DNA of 59,067 bases from assembly GCA_000432155.1 (NCBI GenBank), contig FR888496.1, positions 1-59,067 on the forward strand, written 5' to 3'. Source of the stretch: Eubacterium sp. CAG:274 (GTDB taxonomy: Bacteria > Bacillota > Clostridia > Lachnospirales > CAG-274). The notes below the pieces were generated by a model that was given only the letters and a program-made list of their open reading frames with translations, ran no database searches and was not told the origin of the DNA. This document shows, in pieces, positions 31,792 to 40,425 of this stretch. A program made the position numbers and the translations under genes. Each line of letters begins with the position of its first letter. Positions within the stretch are counted from its first letter, which is position 1.

Positions 31792-33111
31792 ATGGCAAAA
31801 CCTATAGTTGCTATTGTTGGCCGTCCTAATGTAGGTAAGTCGACATTATTTAACAGAATTGCCGGCGAAAGAATTTCTATTGTAGAAGATACGCCAGGTG
31901 TAACTAGAGATAGAATTTATGCAGATGCAGAGTGGTTAGACCATCATTTTACACTTATTGATACAGGTGGTCTTGAACCTGATAGCGATGATATGATGCT
32001 CAAGCATATGTATTCACAGGCTGAAATTGCTATTAGTTCAGCTGATGTTATACTTTTTGTTGTTGATGTAAGAACAGGTATGACAGATATGGATATGCAG
32101 GTTGCAAACATTTTAAGAAAAGCAGATAAGCCAGTTGTACTTGCTGTAAATAAGGTTGATGACTTAGCTAAGTACGGTATGCAGGTTTATGAATTCTATT
32201 CATTAGGGCTTGGCGACCCATTTGGTGTATCTGGTGGACAGATGATTGGCTTAGGCGACCTTCTTGATGAGGTAGTAAAGCATTTCCCAGCAGATAAAGA
32301 TGACTCAGCAGAAGATGATGCAATAAAGGTTGCAATTATTGGTAAGCCTAATGTAGGTAAGTCTTCACTTGTAAACAGAATTTTAGGCGAAAACAGAGTT
32401 ATTGTAAGTGATGTAGCTGGTACTACAAGAGATGCTATTGACTCAGAATACGAACTCAATGGTCAGAAGTATGTATTTATTGATACAGCTGGTATGAGAA
32501 GAAAGGCAAAGATTAAGGAGAGTATTGAAAAGTATTCTATTATTCGTGCTGTAGCTGCTGTTGAAAGAGCAGATGTTTGTATTCTTATGATTAATGCTGT
32601 TGAAGGTATTACAGAACAGGATACAAAGGTTGCGGGTATTGCTCACGAGGCTGGTAAGGCTGTTATTATTGCAGTAAATAAGTGGGATTTAATTGAAAAA
32701 GATAACCACACAATGAATAAGTTCTTAAAGGATATTGATACAGAATTTAAGTATCTTTCATATGCTCCAAGAATTTTCATTTCAGCAGCAACTGGTCAGA
32801 GAGTAACAAAACTTTTTGAATTAATTACAATGGTAAGCGAAAACAATTCAAGAAGAATTGCGACAGGTATGCTTAATGATGTTCTTATTGAGGCTATGGC
32901 TATGAATCAGCCACCAGCTGAAAAGGGTAAACAGCTTAGAATTTACTATATGACGCAGGTTTCTGTAAAGCCACCTACATTCGTTTTATTTGTAAACGAT
33001 ACAGAGCTTTTACACTTCTCTTATAAGAGATATTTAGAAAATCAGCTTAGAGATGCTTTTGGCTTTGTAGGTACTCCAATACACTTTATTGCCAGAAACA
33101 GAAAGGAATAA
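31792..33111 (+). CDS. der: Ribosome biogenesis GTPase Der (EngA)
   Basis: This 439-residue protein has two tandem GTPase domains and a C-terminal KH-like domain. Domain one: GRPNVGKST, DTGG, NKVD. Domain two: GKPNVGKSS, DTAGMRRKAK, NKWD. The C-terminal RIYYMTQVSVKPPTFVLF matches the KH-like part. It assembles the 50S ribosomal subunit. ATG at 31792 with ACGGAGG. It is the head of der-plsY-gpsA, a conserved clostridial order. Confidence 0.97.
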   Translation: MAKPIVAIVGRPNVGKSTLFNRIAGERISIVEDTPGVTRDRIYADAEWLDHHFTLIDTGGLEPDSDDMMLKHMYSQAEIAISSADVILFVVDVRTGMTDMDMQVANILRKADKPVVLAVNKVDDLAKYGMQVYEFYSLGLGDPFGVSGGQMIGLGDLLDEVVKHFPADKDDSAEDDAIKVAIIGKPNVGKSSLVNRILGENRVIVSDVAGTTRDAIDSEYELNGQKYVFIDTAGMRRKAKIKESIEKYSIIRAVAAVERADVCILMINAVEGITEQDTKVAGIAHEAGKAVIIAVNKWDLIEKDNHTMNKFLKDIDTEFKYLSYAPRIFISAATGQRVTKLFELITMVSENNSRRIATGMLNDVLIEAMAMNQPPAEKGKQLRIYYMTQVSVKPPTFVLFVNDTELLHFSYKRYLENQLRDAFGFVGTPIHFIARNRKE

Positions 33112-33114
33112 GTT

Positions 33115-33762
33115 ATGTTTAGATTATTTTGCCTCATTATAGGCTATGGACTGGGTTGTTTGCAGTCAGCGTATTTTGTCGGCAAGTTCTTCGGACATAT
33201 TGATATTAGAGAATATGGTAGTGGAAATGCTGGCTTTACAAATACTTCCAGAGTATTAGGCAGAAAACTCGGTGCTATTGTTTTTATTTTTGATTTATTT
33301 AAGGTTATTTTAGCTTATTACATTTGTACAATGCTTTTTAAAGGTAGTGGTACATTTGTTGATGGCTCAAGCCATTTGCCAGGAATTTATGCTGGCGTAG
33401 GTGCTGTACTTGGTCACAATTTCCCTTTCTACCTTAATTTTAAAGGTGGTAAGGGTATTGCCTGTACACTTGGTCTTATGCTTTGCATAGATTGGAAAAT
33501 TGCTCTTATTACATATGCAGTAGGTATTGTTGTTGTTTTAGCAACAAAGTATATCTCAGCTTCATCACTTTCTATGGCTTTGGTATATCCTATTGTTATG
33601 GTTATAATGCGTAATATTGAGAGTATTAAGCCAGAAGAAATTATATTAATGTTTGTTCTTTGCGTATTAGCTTACTACAAGCATAAAGCTAATATACAGA
33701 GATTAATGAATGGTACTGAAAGTAAAGTAGGTACAAGAAGCAAAGAAAGGGCGGTTAAATAA
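33115..33762 (+). CDS. plsY: Glycerol-3-phosphate acyltransferase PlsY
   Basis: This 215-residue membrane acyltransferase transfers an acyl group from acyl-phosphate to glycerol-3-phosphate. Signatures are SAYFVGKFFGHIDIREYGSGNAGFTNTSRVLG, GHNFPFYLNFKGGKGIA, and further membrane helices. Five or so hydrophobic segments agree with the family. It starts three bases after der and ends just before gpsA, forming the conserved der-plsY-gpsA set. It carries out the first step of phospholipid synthesis at the membrane. Confidence 0.96.
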   Translation: MFRLFCLIIGYGLGCLQSAYFVGKFFGHIDIREYGSGNAGFTNTSRVLGRKLGAIVFIFDLFKVILAYYICTMLFKGSGTFVDGSSHLPGIYAGVGAVLGHNFPFYLNFKGGKGIACTLGLMLCIDWKIALITYAVGIVVVLATKYISASSLSMALVYPIVMVIMRNIESIKPEEIILMFVLCVLAYYKHKANIQRLMNGTESKVGTRSKERAVK

Positions 33763-34773
33763 ATGAAAACTGTTGCAGTTATCGGCTCTGGTAGTTGGGG
33801 TACAGCTCTTGCAGTTCAGCTTAAAAGAGCAGGAAATAATGTTATTTTATGGTCTTTCAAAGAAGAAGAAGCACAGGCTATTCTTTTAAATGGAGAAAAC
33901 AAAGAATTTCTCCCAGGTGTAAAAATTGATAAGGAAATAAATGTAACTTATAAAGACGAAGATGTTGCGTGGGCAGATATGCTTGTATTTGCTACACCAT
34001 CTAAATTTGTAAGAAATATGGCAAAGAGATTTGCTCCTTATGTAAGAAAAGATGAAATAATTGTTAATGTTGCTAAGGGTCTTGAAGAAAGCACTCTTAT
34101 GCGTCTTTCAGAAGTAATAAAGGAAGAAATTCCACAATGTAAAATAGGCTGTTTATCTGGTCCAAGTCACGCTGAAGAAGTTGGCCTTGGTATGGCAACA
34201 ACTCTTGTTGCTGCTGGCGAAGATATGGCTGTTGCTGAAGAAATTCAGGATACTTTTATTACACCTATGTTCAGAGTTTACACTAATGATGATTTAATTG
34301 GTGTTGAACTTGGTGGTGCACTTAAAAACCTTGTTGCTTTAGCAGCTGGTATTTCTGACGGTGTAGGCTATGGCGATAACACAAAGGCTGCACTTATTAC
34401 AAGAGGTATTGTTGAAATAGCTCGTCTTGGTGTTGCTATGGGTGCTAAAAAGGAAACTTTTGGTGGACTTTCAGGTATAGGCGACTTAATTGTTACTTGT
34501 ACAAGTATGCACAGCCGTAATAGGCGTGCCGGTATTCTTTTGGGACAGGGTAAGTCTTTAGAAGAAACATTAGAAGAAATTCATATGGTAGTTGAGGGTG
34601 TTGTAAATGCTAAGGCTGCTTATGAATTATCAGAAAAATATAATGTAAGTATGCCTATTACTAAGCAGATAAACGAAGTCCTTTATAATAAAAAAGATGT
34701 TAAACAGGCTGTATACGACCTTATGACTAGAGGTAAGACAAAAGAAACTGAAAAGGATATGTATAAGCTTTAG
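33763..34773 (+). CDS. gpsA: Glycerol-3-phosphate dehydrogenase [NAD(P)+]
   Basis: This 336-residue enzyme makes glycerol-3-phosphate from dihydroxyacetone phosphate for membrane lipids. N-terminal Rossmann motif GSGSWGTALAVQLK, central SGPSHAEEVGLGMAT, and the catalytic Lys in GGALKNLVALAAGISDG. It starts directly after the plsY stop with AAAGG ahead of the ATG, so translation is coupled. PlsY uses its product. Confidence 0.97.
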   Translation: MKTVAVIGSGSWGTALAVQLKRAGNNVILWSFKEEEAQAILLNGENKEFLPGVKIDKEINVTYKDEDVAWADMLVFATPSKFVRNMAKRFAPYVRKDEIIVNVAKGLEESTLMRLSEVIKEEIPQCKIGCLSGPSHAEEVGLGMATTLVAAGEDMAVAEEIQDTFITPMFRVYTNDDLIGVELGGALKNLVALAAGISDGVGYGDNTKAALITRGIVEIARLGVAMGAKKETFGGLSGIGDLIVTCTSMHSRNRRAGILLGQGKSLEETLEEIHMVVEGVVNAKAAYELSEKYNVSMPITKQINEVLYNKKDVKQAVYDLMTRGKTKETEKDMYKL

Positions 34774-34782
34774 GAGGCATTT

Positions 34783-36324
34783 ATGTATCAAGAGTTTAAT
34801 GGACCTTGGATAGGGGATAATGAAAATGGAACTTATAAAAATCCTATTTTGCTTTCAGATTATTCAGACCCTGATGTAATCCGAGTTGGCAAGGATTTTT
34901 ATATGGTTGCCAGTTCATTTACTTATTTTCCAGGACTTCCGGTTTTACATTCAAAGGATTTAATAAATTGGAAAATAATTAGTTATGCAGTAGATAAATT
35001 GCCTTTTGATGACTATGATGTTCCACAACATGGTAAAGGCGTTTGGGCACCTAGTATTAGATACCACAATGGTATGTTTTATGTCTATTTTGCAACACCT
35101 GATGAGGGTATATTTGTTAGTACAACAGATGACCCTTATGGTAAATGGAATTTAAAACTTGTGAAAAAATCTTGTGGTTGGATTGATACTTGTCCGTTTT
35201 GGGATGATGATGGGCAGGCTTATTTAATAAGAGGTGTGGCAAAAAGTCGCATAGGCTATAAAAGTAAGCTCTTTCTCCATAAAATGTCTGCTGACGGTAT
35301 GGGGCTTTTAGACGATGGAGTTTTAGTATTTGACGGTAGAATAAATAATCCAACCATAGAAGGTCCTAAAATGTATAAAAGAAATGGATATTATTATATT
35401 TTTGCTCCTGCTGGGGGTGTTCAGACTGGCTGGCAAATGGAAGCAAGAAGTAAGAATATTTATGGACCTTATGAGCATAAGGTTGTACTTCATCAAGGAA
35501 ATTCAGTTATAAATGGACCTCATCAAGGTGGTTGGGTTGATACTGAAAGTGGAGAAGATTGGTTTATACATTTTCAAGACTTAAATATGTATGGTCGAGT
35601 TACACATTTGCAACCAGCAAAATGGGTTAATGATTGGCTTGAAATAGGTGTTGATAACAATAAAGACAATATTGGCGAGCCAGTTTTGGAATACAAAAAG
35701 CCTGAATTAGACAAAAGCGAAAAACTATATCCATTAGACTCTGATAATTTTACAGGCAATAAATTAGGTTTACAATGGCAGTTTCAAGCCCATTTTACAA
35801 AAGAATTTTATGATTTGACAGGCAATAGTATTAAGTTGTTTGCAATAGGAAATAAGGGAAAGAATATTTCATCAGCTCCTAATGTAATGTGTCAGCTTAT
35901 AAATAGACCTAATTTTACTGTAACTACGAATGTAAAAGCCGTTCTTGAAAATGGCGATAGCTGTGGACTTATAGTTACAGGTGGTAGTTACTATGGCTTG
36001 AAAATTACAAAAATAAATGGTAAACTAATTGCTCAACAAGTTAGTTATGAGCTTACCCGTTCTGAAGATAAAGAGGAAATTGTTGGAGGCTCTATGCCAC
36101 TAGAAACTGACCAATTGTATTTACGACTTAAAGTTAGTTATCCTAATTGTATTGAAAGCTACATCAGTACTGATAATAAGAATTATGTAAAAATTGGGAA
36201 TACTGTTGAGTATGAAGTTTCAAGAAAAAGTTGGGTTGGTGGCAAAATAGGAATTTATTGCACATCAGGAAATAGTGAAACACATAAATCGTATGCAAAA
36301 TATGATTATATAAATGTGGAGTGA
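34783..36324 (+). CDS. Glycoside hydrolase family 43 beta-xylosidase/arabinofuranosidase-like
   Basis: This 513-residue enzyme shows a five-bladed GH43 propeller with catalytic base Asp in DYSDPDVIRV, a pKa-modulating Asp in WIDTCPFWDDDG, and the acid Glu in NPTIEGPKMY. A C-terminal beta-sandwich (about 320-513, LYPLDSDNFTGNK onward) matches the accessory domain of GH43 xylosidases. There is no signal peptide, so it is cytosolic and acts on imported oligosaccharides. It begins nine bases after gpsA behind AGGAGG, an unusual neighbour for lipid genes. Probable substrates are xylo- or arabino-oligosaccharides; specificity cannot be read. Confidence 0.93.
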   Translation: MYQEFNGPWIGDNENGTYKNPILLSDYSDPDVIRVGKDFYMVASSFTYFPGLPVLHSKDLINWKIISYAVDKLPFDDYDVPQHGKGVWAPSIRYHNGMFYVYFATPDEGIFVSTTDDPYGKWNLKLVKKSCGWIDTCPFWDDDGQAYLIRGVAKSRIGYKSKLFLHKMSADGMGLLDDGVLVFDGRINNPTIEGPKMYKRNGYYYIFAPAGGVQTGWQMEARSKNIYGPYEHKVVLHQGNSVINGPHQGGWVDTESGEDWFIHFQDLNMYGRVTHLQPAKWVNDWLEIGVDNNKDNIGEPVLEYKKPELDKSEKLYPLDSDNFTGNKLGLQWQFQAHFTKEFYDLTGNSIKLFAIGNKGKNISSAPNVMCQLINRPNFTVTTNVKAVLENGDSCGLIVTGGSYYGLKITKINGKLIAQQVSYELTRSEDKEEIVGGSMPLETDQLYLRLKVSYPNCIESYISTDNKNYVKIGNTVEYEVSRKSWVGGKIGIYCTSGNSETHKSYAKYDYINVE

Positions 36325-36644
36325 TTTTTATAAGATACTATAAAGACTTAATTGTTGAAGATAACATTGATATTATCAAAGCTAAGAAGTTGTTTAGCAA
36401 GGGTATATCTTTGTTTAATGTGTATGCCATATGTGTTAGTCCAAAAACAAATGGTTTAATGGAAATAATGTCTATAGAAAATTTACTTAAAGAAGTGAAT
36501 TCTTATGGGAATTATGGTATAATTGCATTAGTGAAAGGTAGAAATAAAGCTAGAAAAAAATCTGTAAGGCTTATTGAAAATTGGCTTGTTACACATTCGG
36601 ATTTAACTGGATTTAAAAGCCATTACAATCAGAATAGCTTTTAA
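36321..36644 (+). CDS. Hypothetical protein
   Basis: This 107-residue basic protein starts at GTG 36321, overlapping the GH43 stop. It begins MIFIRYYKDLIVEDN and ends FKSHYNQNSF, with no signal peptide or strong membrane helix. I recognise no domain. A weak ribosome site (TGGAG) and overlap suggest it depends on translation of the gene before it. It sits between the GH43 gene and the sporulation-linked DUF2953 and gerW genes. Confidence 0.7.
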   Translation: MIFIRYYKDLIVEDNIDIIKAKKLFSKGISLFNVYAICVSPKTNGLMEIMSIENLLKEVNSYGNYGIIALVKGRNKARKKSVRLIENWLVTHSDLTGFKSHYNQNSF

Positions 36645-36658
36645 AGTAGGTGATAAAA

Positions 36659-37633
36659 TTGCTATTTTTAAATATACTTCTTCTCATATTGAAGATAATA
36701 GGAATAATTATATTAGCTGTTTTATTACTTATTATTGGATTGTTGTCTATTGTGTTTTTTGTGCCTATACATTATGAGAGTCAATATGAATATTACGAAA
36801 AATTAAATGGTTTTTGTACTGTGAATTGGCTTTTTAAAACTTTTTCTTTTAACTTAAAAACTGTAGATGGCGAAACTGATTATGATATAAAAATTCCGTC
36901 TTGGATTGACAAATTATTGTCTGATGATAATGAAGAAGAAAAATCAGACAATGAGGTTGTTTACAAAATTGAAAATAATCAGGATGAATATTTTGATGAT
37001 GATATTACAGTAGAAAAGTTAAGAGATGAAGCAGAAGAAAAAATAGAAAAAACTGTGGACAATGTGATTTCTGAAGTTAAGGAAGAAATTAAGGAAGATA
37101 CAGAAAAAGAAATAGCTGAAAATTTAGAAGATACCGAGGAAAATTCTGAAAAAAGTGTTTTATGCGAAAATATTATAAGGGTTATTAGAAAAAAAGTTGT
37201 AAATCTTATTTGTAAGTTAAAAGGAATTTTAAATTTTACAAAAGATAAAAAGGCTTTTATAAAAGAAAAAATTGAATTTTTTGAAGATTTAAAGGCTAAA
37301 TATGACTTAAAAGGTATTTTTGATGTAACAATTTTGCTATTTAAGAAAATTTTTAAAGGTTTGGGGTTGAAATTATTCCAAATCTGTGGAATAATTGGAT
37401 TAGATAATCCTTGTTCAACAGGACAAGCTATTGGTTTGATTTCTGTGGTACAAACTTTTGTGCCATTTGATATTGATATTCAAGGCGATTTTGAAAATAA
37501 TGTCTTGGAGGGAAGCTTTTATATTAAGGGAAAAGTTAGAATTAGTAGTATAGTTTTTCCGGTAATATGGTATCTTCTTAAAAAACCAGTCAGAACTGTT
37601 GTTATTGATTATGTGAAAGGGGATAGAAAATGA
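36659..37633 (+). CDS. DUF2953 domain membrane protein
   Basis: This protein of about 324 residues has an N-terminal membrane helix (about residues 5-35, rich in Leu and Ile), a central acidic Glu/Asp-rich stretch (about 85-180), and a C-terminal domain with GLISVVQTFVPFDIDIQGDF, typical of DUF2953. The best start is TTG at 36659, five bases after AGGTGA; a GTG at 36650 is also in frame. It overlaps gerW (ATGA), the pair found together in Bacillus and Clostridia. Function is unknown; the link to spores is by gene neighbourhood. Confidence 0.8.
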   Translation: MLFLNILLLILKIIGIIILAVLLLIIGLLSIVFFVPIHYESQYEYYEKLNGFCTVNWLFKTFSFNLKTVDGETDYDIKIPSWIDKLLSDDNEEEKSDNEVVYKIENNQDEYFDDDITVEKLRDEAEEKIEKTVDNVISEVKEEIKEDTEKEIAENLEDTEENSEKSVLCENIIRVIRKKVVNLICKLKGILNFTKDKKAFIKEKIEFFEDLKAKYDLKGIFDVTILLFKKIFKGLGLKLFQICGIIGLDNPCSTGQAIGLISVVQTFVPFDIDIQGDFENNVLEGSFYIKGKVRISSIVFPVIWYLLKKPVRTVVIDYVKGDRK

Positions 37634-38034
37634 GTGAGGTAAGCAGTAATCTTGAAGTTTTGTTTAACAAAATGGAGAATTTTGTGTCAACCAAAACTGT
37701 AATAGGAGACCCCATTACCATAGGTAAAGTCATTTTAGTACCTCTGATAGATGTATCATTTGGTGTTGGAGCTGGTGCAAAGCAGAATAAAGCTAACAAA
37801 GTTGGTTCTGATACAAAAAATGGTTCAGCAGCAGGTTTAGGTGCAAAAATGTCGCCATCTGCTATTTTAGTGATAAATGATGGAACAGTACAGATGGTAA
37901 ATGTCAATGACCAGAATAGTGTCAATAAACTTATTGATATGATTCCTAGCATTGCTAGTAAAATAAAATCTTTTGGTGGCTCTGACGATGAAGAAACAGA
38001 AGAAACAGAAGATTCTGTAGAAATTATCGAATAG
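37630..38034 (+). CDS. gerW: GerW (YtfJ) family spore germination/sporulation protein
   Basis: This 134-residue protein matches the YtfJ/GerW family: VGDPITIGKVILVPLIDVSFG-type core, here GDPITIGKVILVPLIDVSFG, then GAGAKQNKANKVG and AVLVINDGTVQ-like strand. It is needed for spore germination or coat function in Bacillus. The start overlaps the DUF2953 stop. The C-terminal tail is Asp/Glu-rich. It supports a spore-forming host together with yyaC. Confidence 0.93.
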   Translation: MSEVSSNLEVLFNKMENFVSTKTVIGDPITIGKVILVPLIDVSFGVGAGAKQNKANKVGSDTKNGSAAGLGAKMSPSAILVINDGTVQMVNVNDQNSVNKLIDMIPSIASKIKSFGGSDDEETEETEDSVEIIE

Positions 38035-38041
38035 AGGTGGT

Positions 38042-38599
38042 TTGTTGTCTGACTTTTTTAAGGAACAACTTGTGAAGAAAGAATTTTCACAAAAGGACAG
38101 AACCAAAAGAATTTATATTATAGGTATTGCCATAGCAGTTGCAGTTTTCGTTTGGCAGATTTGTAGCGATAGTGCAACGGCAGCAAAAACGGATACAATG
38201 TTTGTAGCGTTTATGATGCTTGGCATTATACTTATTGGAATTATAGCCTATGTAGCATTTGTTAAAATAAGGTACTTAAATCAAGAGTTTGAGTATGCTT
38301 ATACAAATGGTAGTCTTGACATAGATGTTATTATGAATAAGAGCAAGAGAAAAACTGTGTTTCAGGGTAATGCAACAGAGTTTGAAGTGTTTGCTCATAT
38401 TGATGATAAGGAACATTTGGCTATGTATGAAAACTTGCCTATAGTTGATTTTTCAAGTGGCAAGAAGAAAGAAAATACTTATGTTTTTGTAGCAAATTAC
38501 AAGAACAAAAAGAAAAGGTTTGTTATAGAACCTTGTGAAGAAATCTTAAAGGCTGTATATGTGGATTTATCCCCAAGAAGAGCTTATATAAAGAAGTAA
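38042..38599 (+). CDS. DUF6106-like membrane protein
   Basis: This protein of about 185 residues has two adjacent membrane helices (about residues 25-42 and 52-75) and a soluble C-terminal domain (about 80-185) with strands such as FEVFAHIDDKEHL and VFVANYKNKKKRFVIEP. It reads like the uncharacterised DUF6106 family, recalled rather than searched. Start is TTG: codons 38042 and 38045 are both TTG, and the latter lies at a better distance from GAGGTGG. It follows gerW by 7 bases and guaA follows after 23 bases. Confidence 0.72.
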   Translation: MLSDFFKEQLVKKEFSQKDRTKRIYIIGIAIAVAVFVWQICSDSATAAKTDTMFVAFMMLGIILIGIIAYVAFVKIRYLNQEFEYAYTNGSLDIDVIMNKSKRKTVFQGNATEFEVFAHIDDKEHLAMYENLPIVDFSSGKKKENTYVFVANYKNKKKRFVIEPCEEILKAVYVDLSPRRAYIKK

Positions 38600-38622
38600 A
38601 ATTTTTAATGGAGGACAATTTA

Positions 38623-40152
38623 ATGCACGAAATGATTGTGATTTTGGACTTCGGTGGTCAGTATAATCAGCTGATTGCTCGTAGAGTTCGTGAATGTAAT
38701 GTGTATTGTGAAGTTAAATCTTACAAGACACCACTTGAGGAAATCAAGGCTATGAATCCAAAGGGTATTATCTTTACTGGCGGACCAAATAGCGTTTATC
38801 TTGAAGACTCTCCAAGTATTGGTAAGGAAATTTTTGAATTAGGTATTCCTGTTCTCGGTATCTGTTATGGTTGCCAGCTTATGTCACATGTTTTAGGTGG
38901 TAAAGTTGAATCAGCTACTACAAGTGAATATGGTAAGACAGAAACTTTCTTCAATACAGATAGTCTTTTATTCAAGGGCTTAAAGGAAGAAAGTATTACA
39001 TGGATGAGCCATACTGACCTTATTACAGGTATGCCAGAAGGCTTTACATCTATTGCACATACAAGTGAATGTCCAGTTGCAGCAATGGAAAATAAGGATG
39101 CTAAACTCTATGGTATGCAGTATCATCCAGAAGTTATGCATACAGAAAATGGTACAGCTATGCTTAGAAATTTCCTTTATGAAGTTTGTGAGTGTAGAGG
39201 CGATTGGAGTATGAGTAACTACGCACAGACTGCTATTCAGAGTGTAAGAGAAAAAGTTGGCGATGGCAAAGTTCTTCTTGCATTAAGTGGTGGTGTTGAT
39301 AGTTCTGTACTTGCAGCACTTTTATCAAAGGCTGTTGGTAATCAGCTTACTTGTATTTTCGTTGACCATGGTCTTATGAGAAAGAACGAAGGCGATGAAG
39401 TAGAGCAGGCTTTTGCTGATTGGGATGTAAACTTTGTAAGAGTAAATGCGGGCGAAAGATTTTTAAATAAGCTTGCTGGTGTTTCTGACCCAGAAACAAA
39501 GAGAAAGATTATTGGCGAAGAGTTTATTAGAGTATTCGAAGACGAAGCTAAGAAGATTGGTAAGGTAGACTTCCTTGCTCAGGGTACAATTTACCCAGAT
39601 GTAATTGAATCTGGTACAGGTGATGCAGCAGTTATCAAGAGTCATCATAATGTAGGTGGTCTTCCTGACTATGTTGACTTTAAGGATATTATTGAACCTT
39701 TAAGACTTTTATTTAAGGACGAAGTAAGACAGTTAGGTGTTGAACTTGGTCTTGCAGATTACCTTGTATGGCGTCAGCCATTCCCAGGTCCTGGTCTTGC
39801 AATCAGAATTATTGGAGATATTACTCCAGAAAAGATTGCTATTTTACAGGATGCAGATGCAATCTTTAGAGAAGAAATTGCATTAGCTGGTATGGATAGA
39901 CAGATTAACCAGTACTTCGCAGTATTAACTTCTATGCGTAGTGTAGGTGTTATGGGCGACGGCAGAACATATGATTATACACTTGCTTTAAGAGGTGTAA
40001 CAACTACTGACTTTATGACAGCAGACTTTGCAAGAATTCCTTATGAAGTTCTTGAAAAGATTAGTAGCAGAATCGTAAACGAAGTGGCATCTATCAATAG
40101 AATAGTGTATGATATTACTACTAAGCCACCAAGCACTATCGAGTGGGAATAA
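38623..40152 (+). CDS. guaA: GMP synthase (glutamine-hydrolysing)
   Basis: This 509-residue enzyme makes GMP from XMP. The GATase domain has FTGGPNSVY, the catalytic Cys in LGICYGCQLM, and MQYHPE; the synthetase domain has LSGGVDSSVLAALLSKA and the C-terminal dimerisation segment ending KPPSTIEWE. I place the start at ATG 38623 (MHEMIVILDFGGQ) because GGAGG lies eight bases before it; the earlier in-frame ATG at 38608 includes that ribosome site and lacks its own. The 3' end is a recognised insertion site for integrative elements, and a decayed island follows. Confidence 0.97.
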   Translation: MHEMIVILDFGGQYNQLIARRVRECNVYCEVKSYKTPLEEIKAMNPKGIIFTGGPNSVYLEDSPSIGKEIFELGIPVLGICYGCQLMSHVLGGKVESATTSEYGKTETFFNTDSLLFKGLKEESITWMSHTDLITGMPEGFTSIAHTSECPVAAMENKDAKLYGMQYHPEVMHTENGTAMLRNFLYEVCECRGDWSMSNYAQTAIQSVREKVGDGKVLLALSGGVDSSVLAALLSKAVGNQLTCIFVDHGLMRKNEGDEVEQAFADWDVNFVRVNAGERFLNKLAGVSDPETKRKIIGEEFIRVFEDEAKKIGKVDFLAQGTIYPDVIESGTGDAAVIKSHHNVGGLPDYVDFKDIIEPLRLLFKDEVRQLGVELGLADYLVWRQPFPGPGLAIRIIGDITPEKIAILQDADAIFREEIALAGMDRQINQYFAVLTSMRSVGVMGDGRTYDYTLALRGVTTTDFMTADFARIPYEVLEKISSRIVNEVASINRIVYDITTKPPSTIEWE

Positions 40153-40154
40153 GA

Positions 40155-40232
40155 AAAAAGAGCCTTGTATACAGCATAAATACTGGGGTTTCACTTTTTA
40201 GTGATACGAATTTGATACGATTTCATATAAAA
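40155..40232. other. Candidate decayed attachment site after guaA
   Basis: Immediately after guaA is a short AT-rich stretch containing two tandem 11-base direct repeats, TGATACGAATT (40202-40212) and TGATACGATTT (40213-40223). Such repeats resemble arm-type binding sites of tyrosine integrases next to att sites. No integrase and no second copy of the guaA 3' end are found in the window. Confidence 0.35.
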
Positions 40233-40249
40233 ATTTAGTAAACAATCAG

Positions 40250-40272
40250 GACCACCCGCTAAGCAGGTGGTC
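40250..40272. repeat. Solo IS200/IS605-type terminal hairpin
   Basis: GACCACC/GGTGGTC stem with the loop CGCTAAGCA. The same words (GCGGGTGGTCTTGA-type end) recur at the right end of the shortened element near 50540, so this is probably a left-over IS200/IS605-family end. Confidence 0.5.
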
Positions 40273-40425
40273 TTGATTATTTTATAATGGATAATATATA
40301 GTTAATAATATTCCTATTTCTTAATATAAAAAATGGAAAATGTACAAACAATTAGAAATTGTCTATTTATTTCTTATGGTTAACAGAAGTGTTATTATTA
40401 AGGCTTTAAGTTAAGGAGAGCTAGT

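Noticed and set aside
38608..38622. Earlier ATG for guaA
   Set aside because: The codons after it contain the GGAGG ribosome site for the ATG at 38623, and it has no site of its own.
40250..40272. Hairpin after guaA as the island attachment site
   Set aside because: The same hairpin words occur at the right end of an IS200-type element near 50540, so an insertion-sequence end explains it better.
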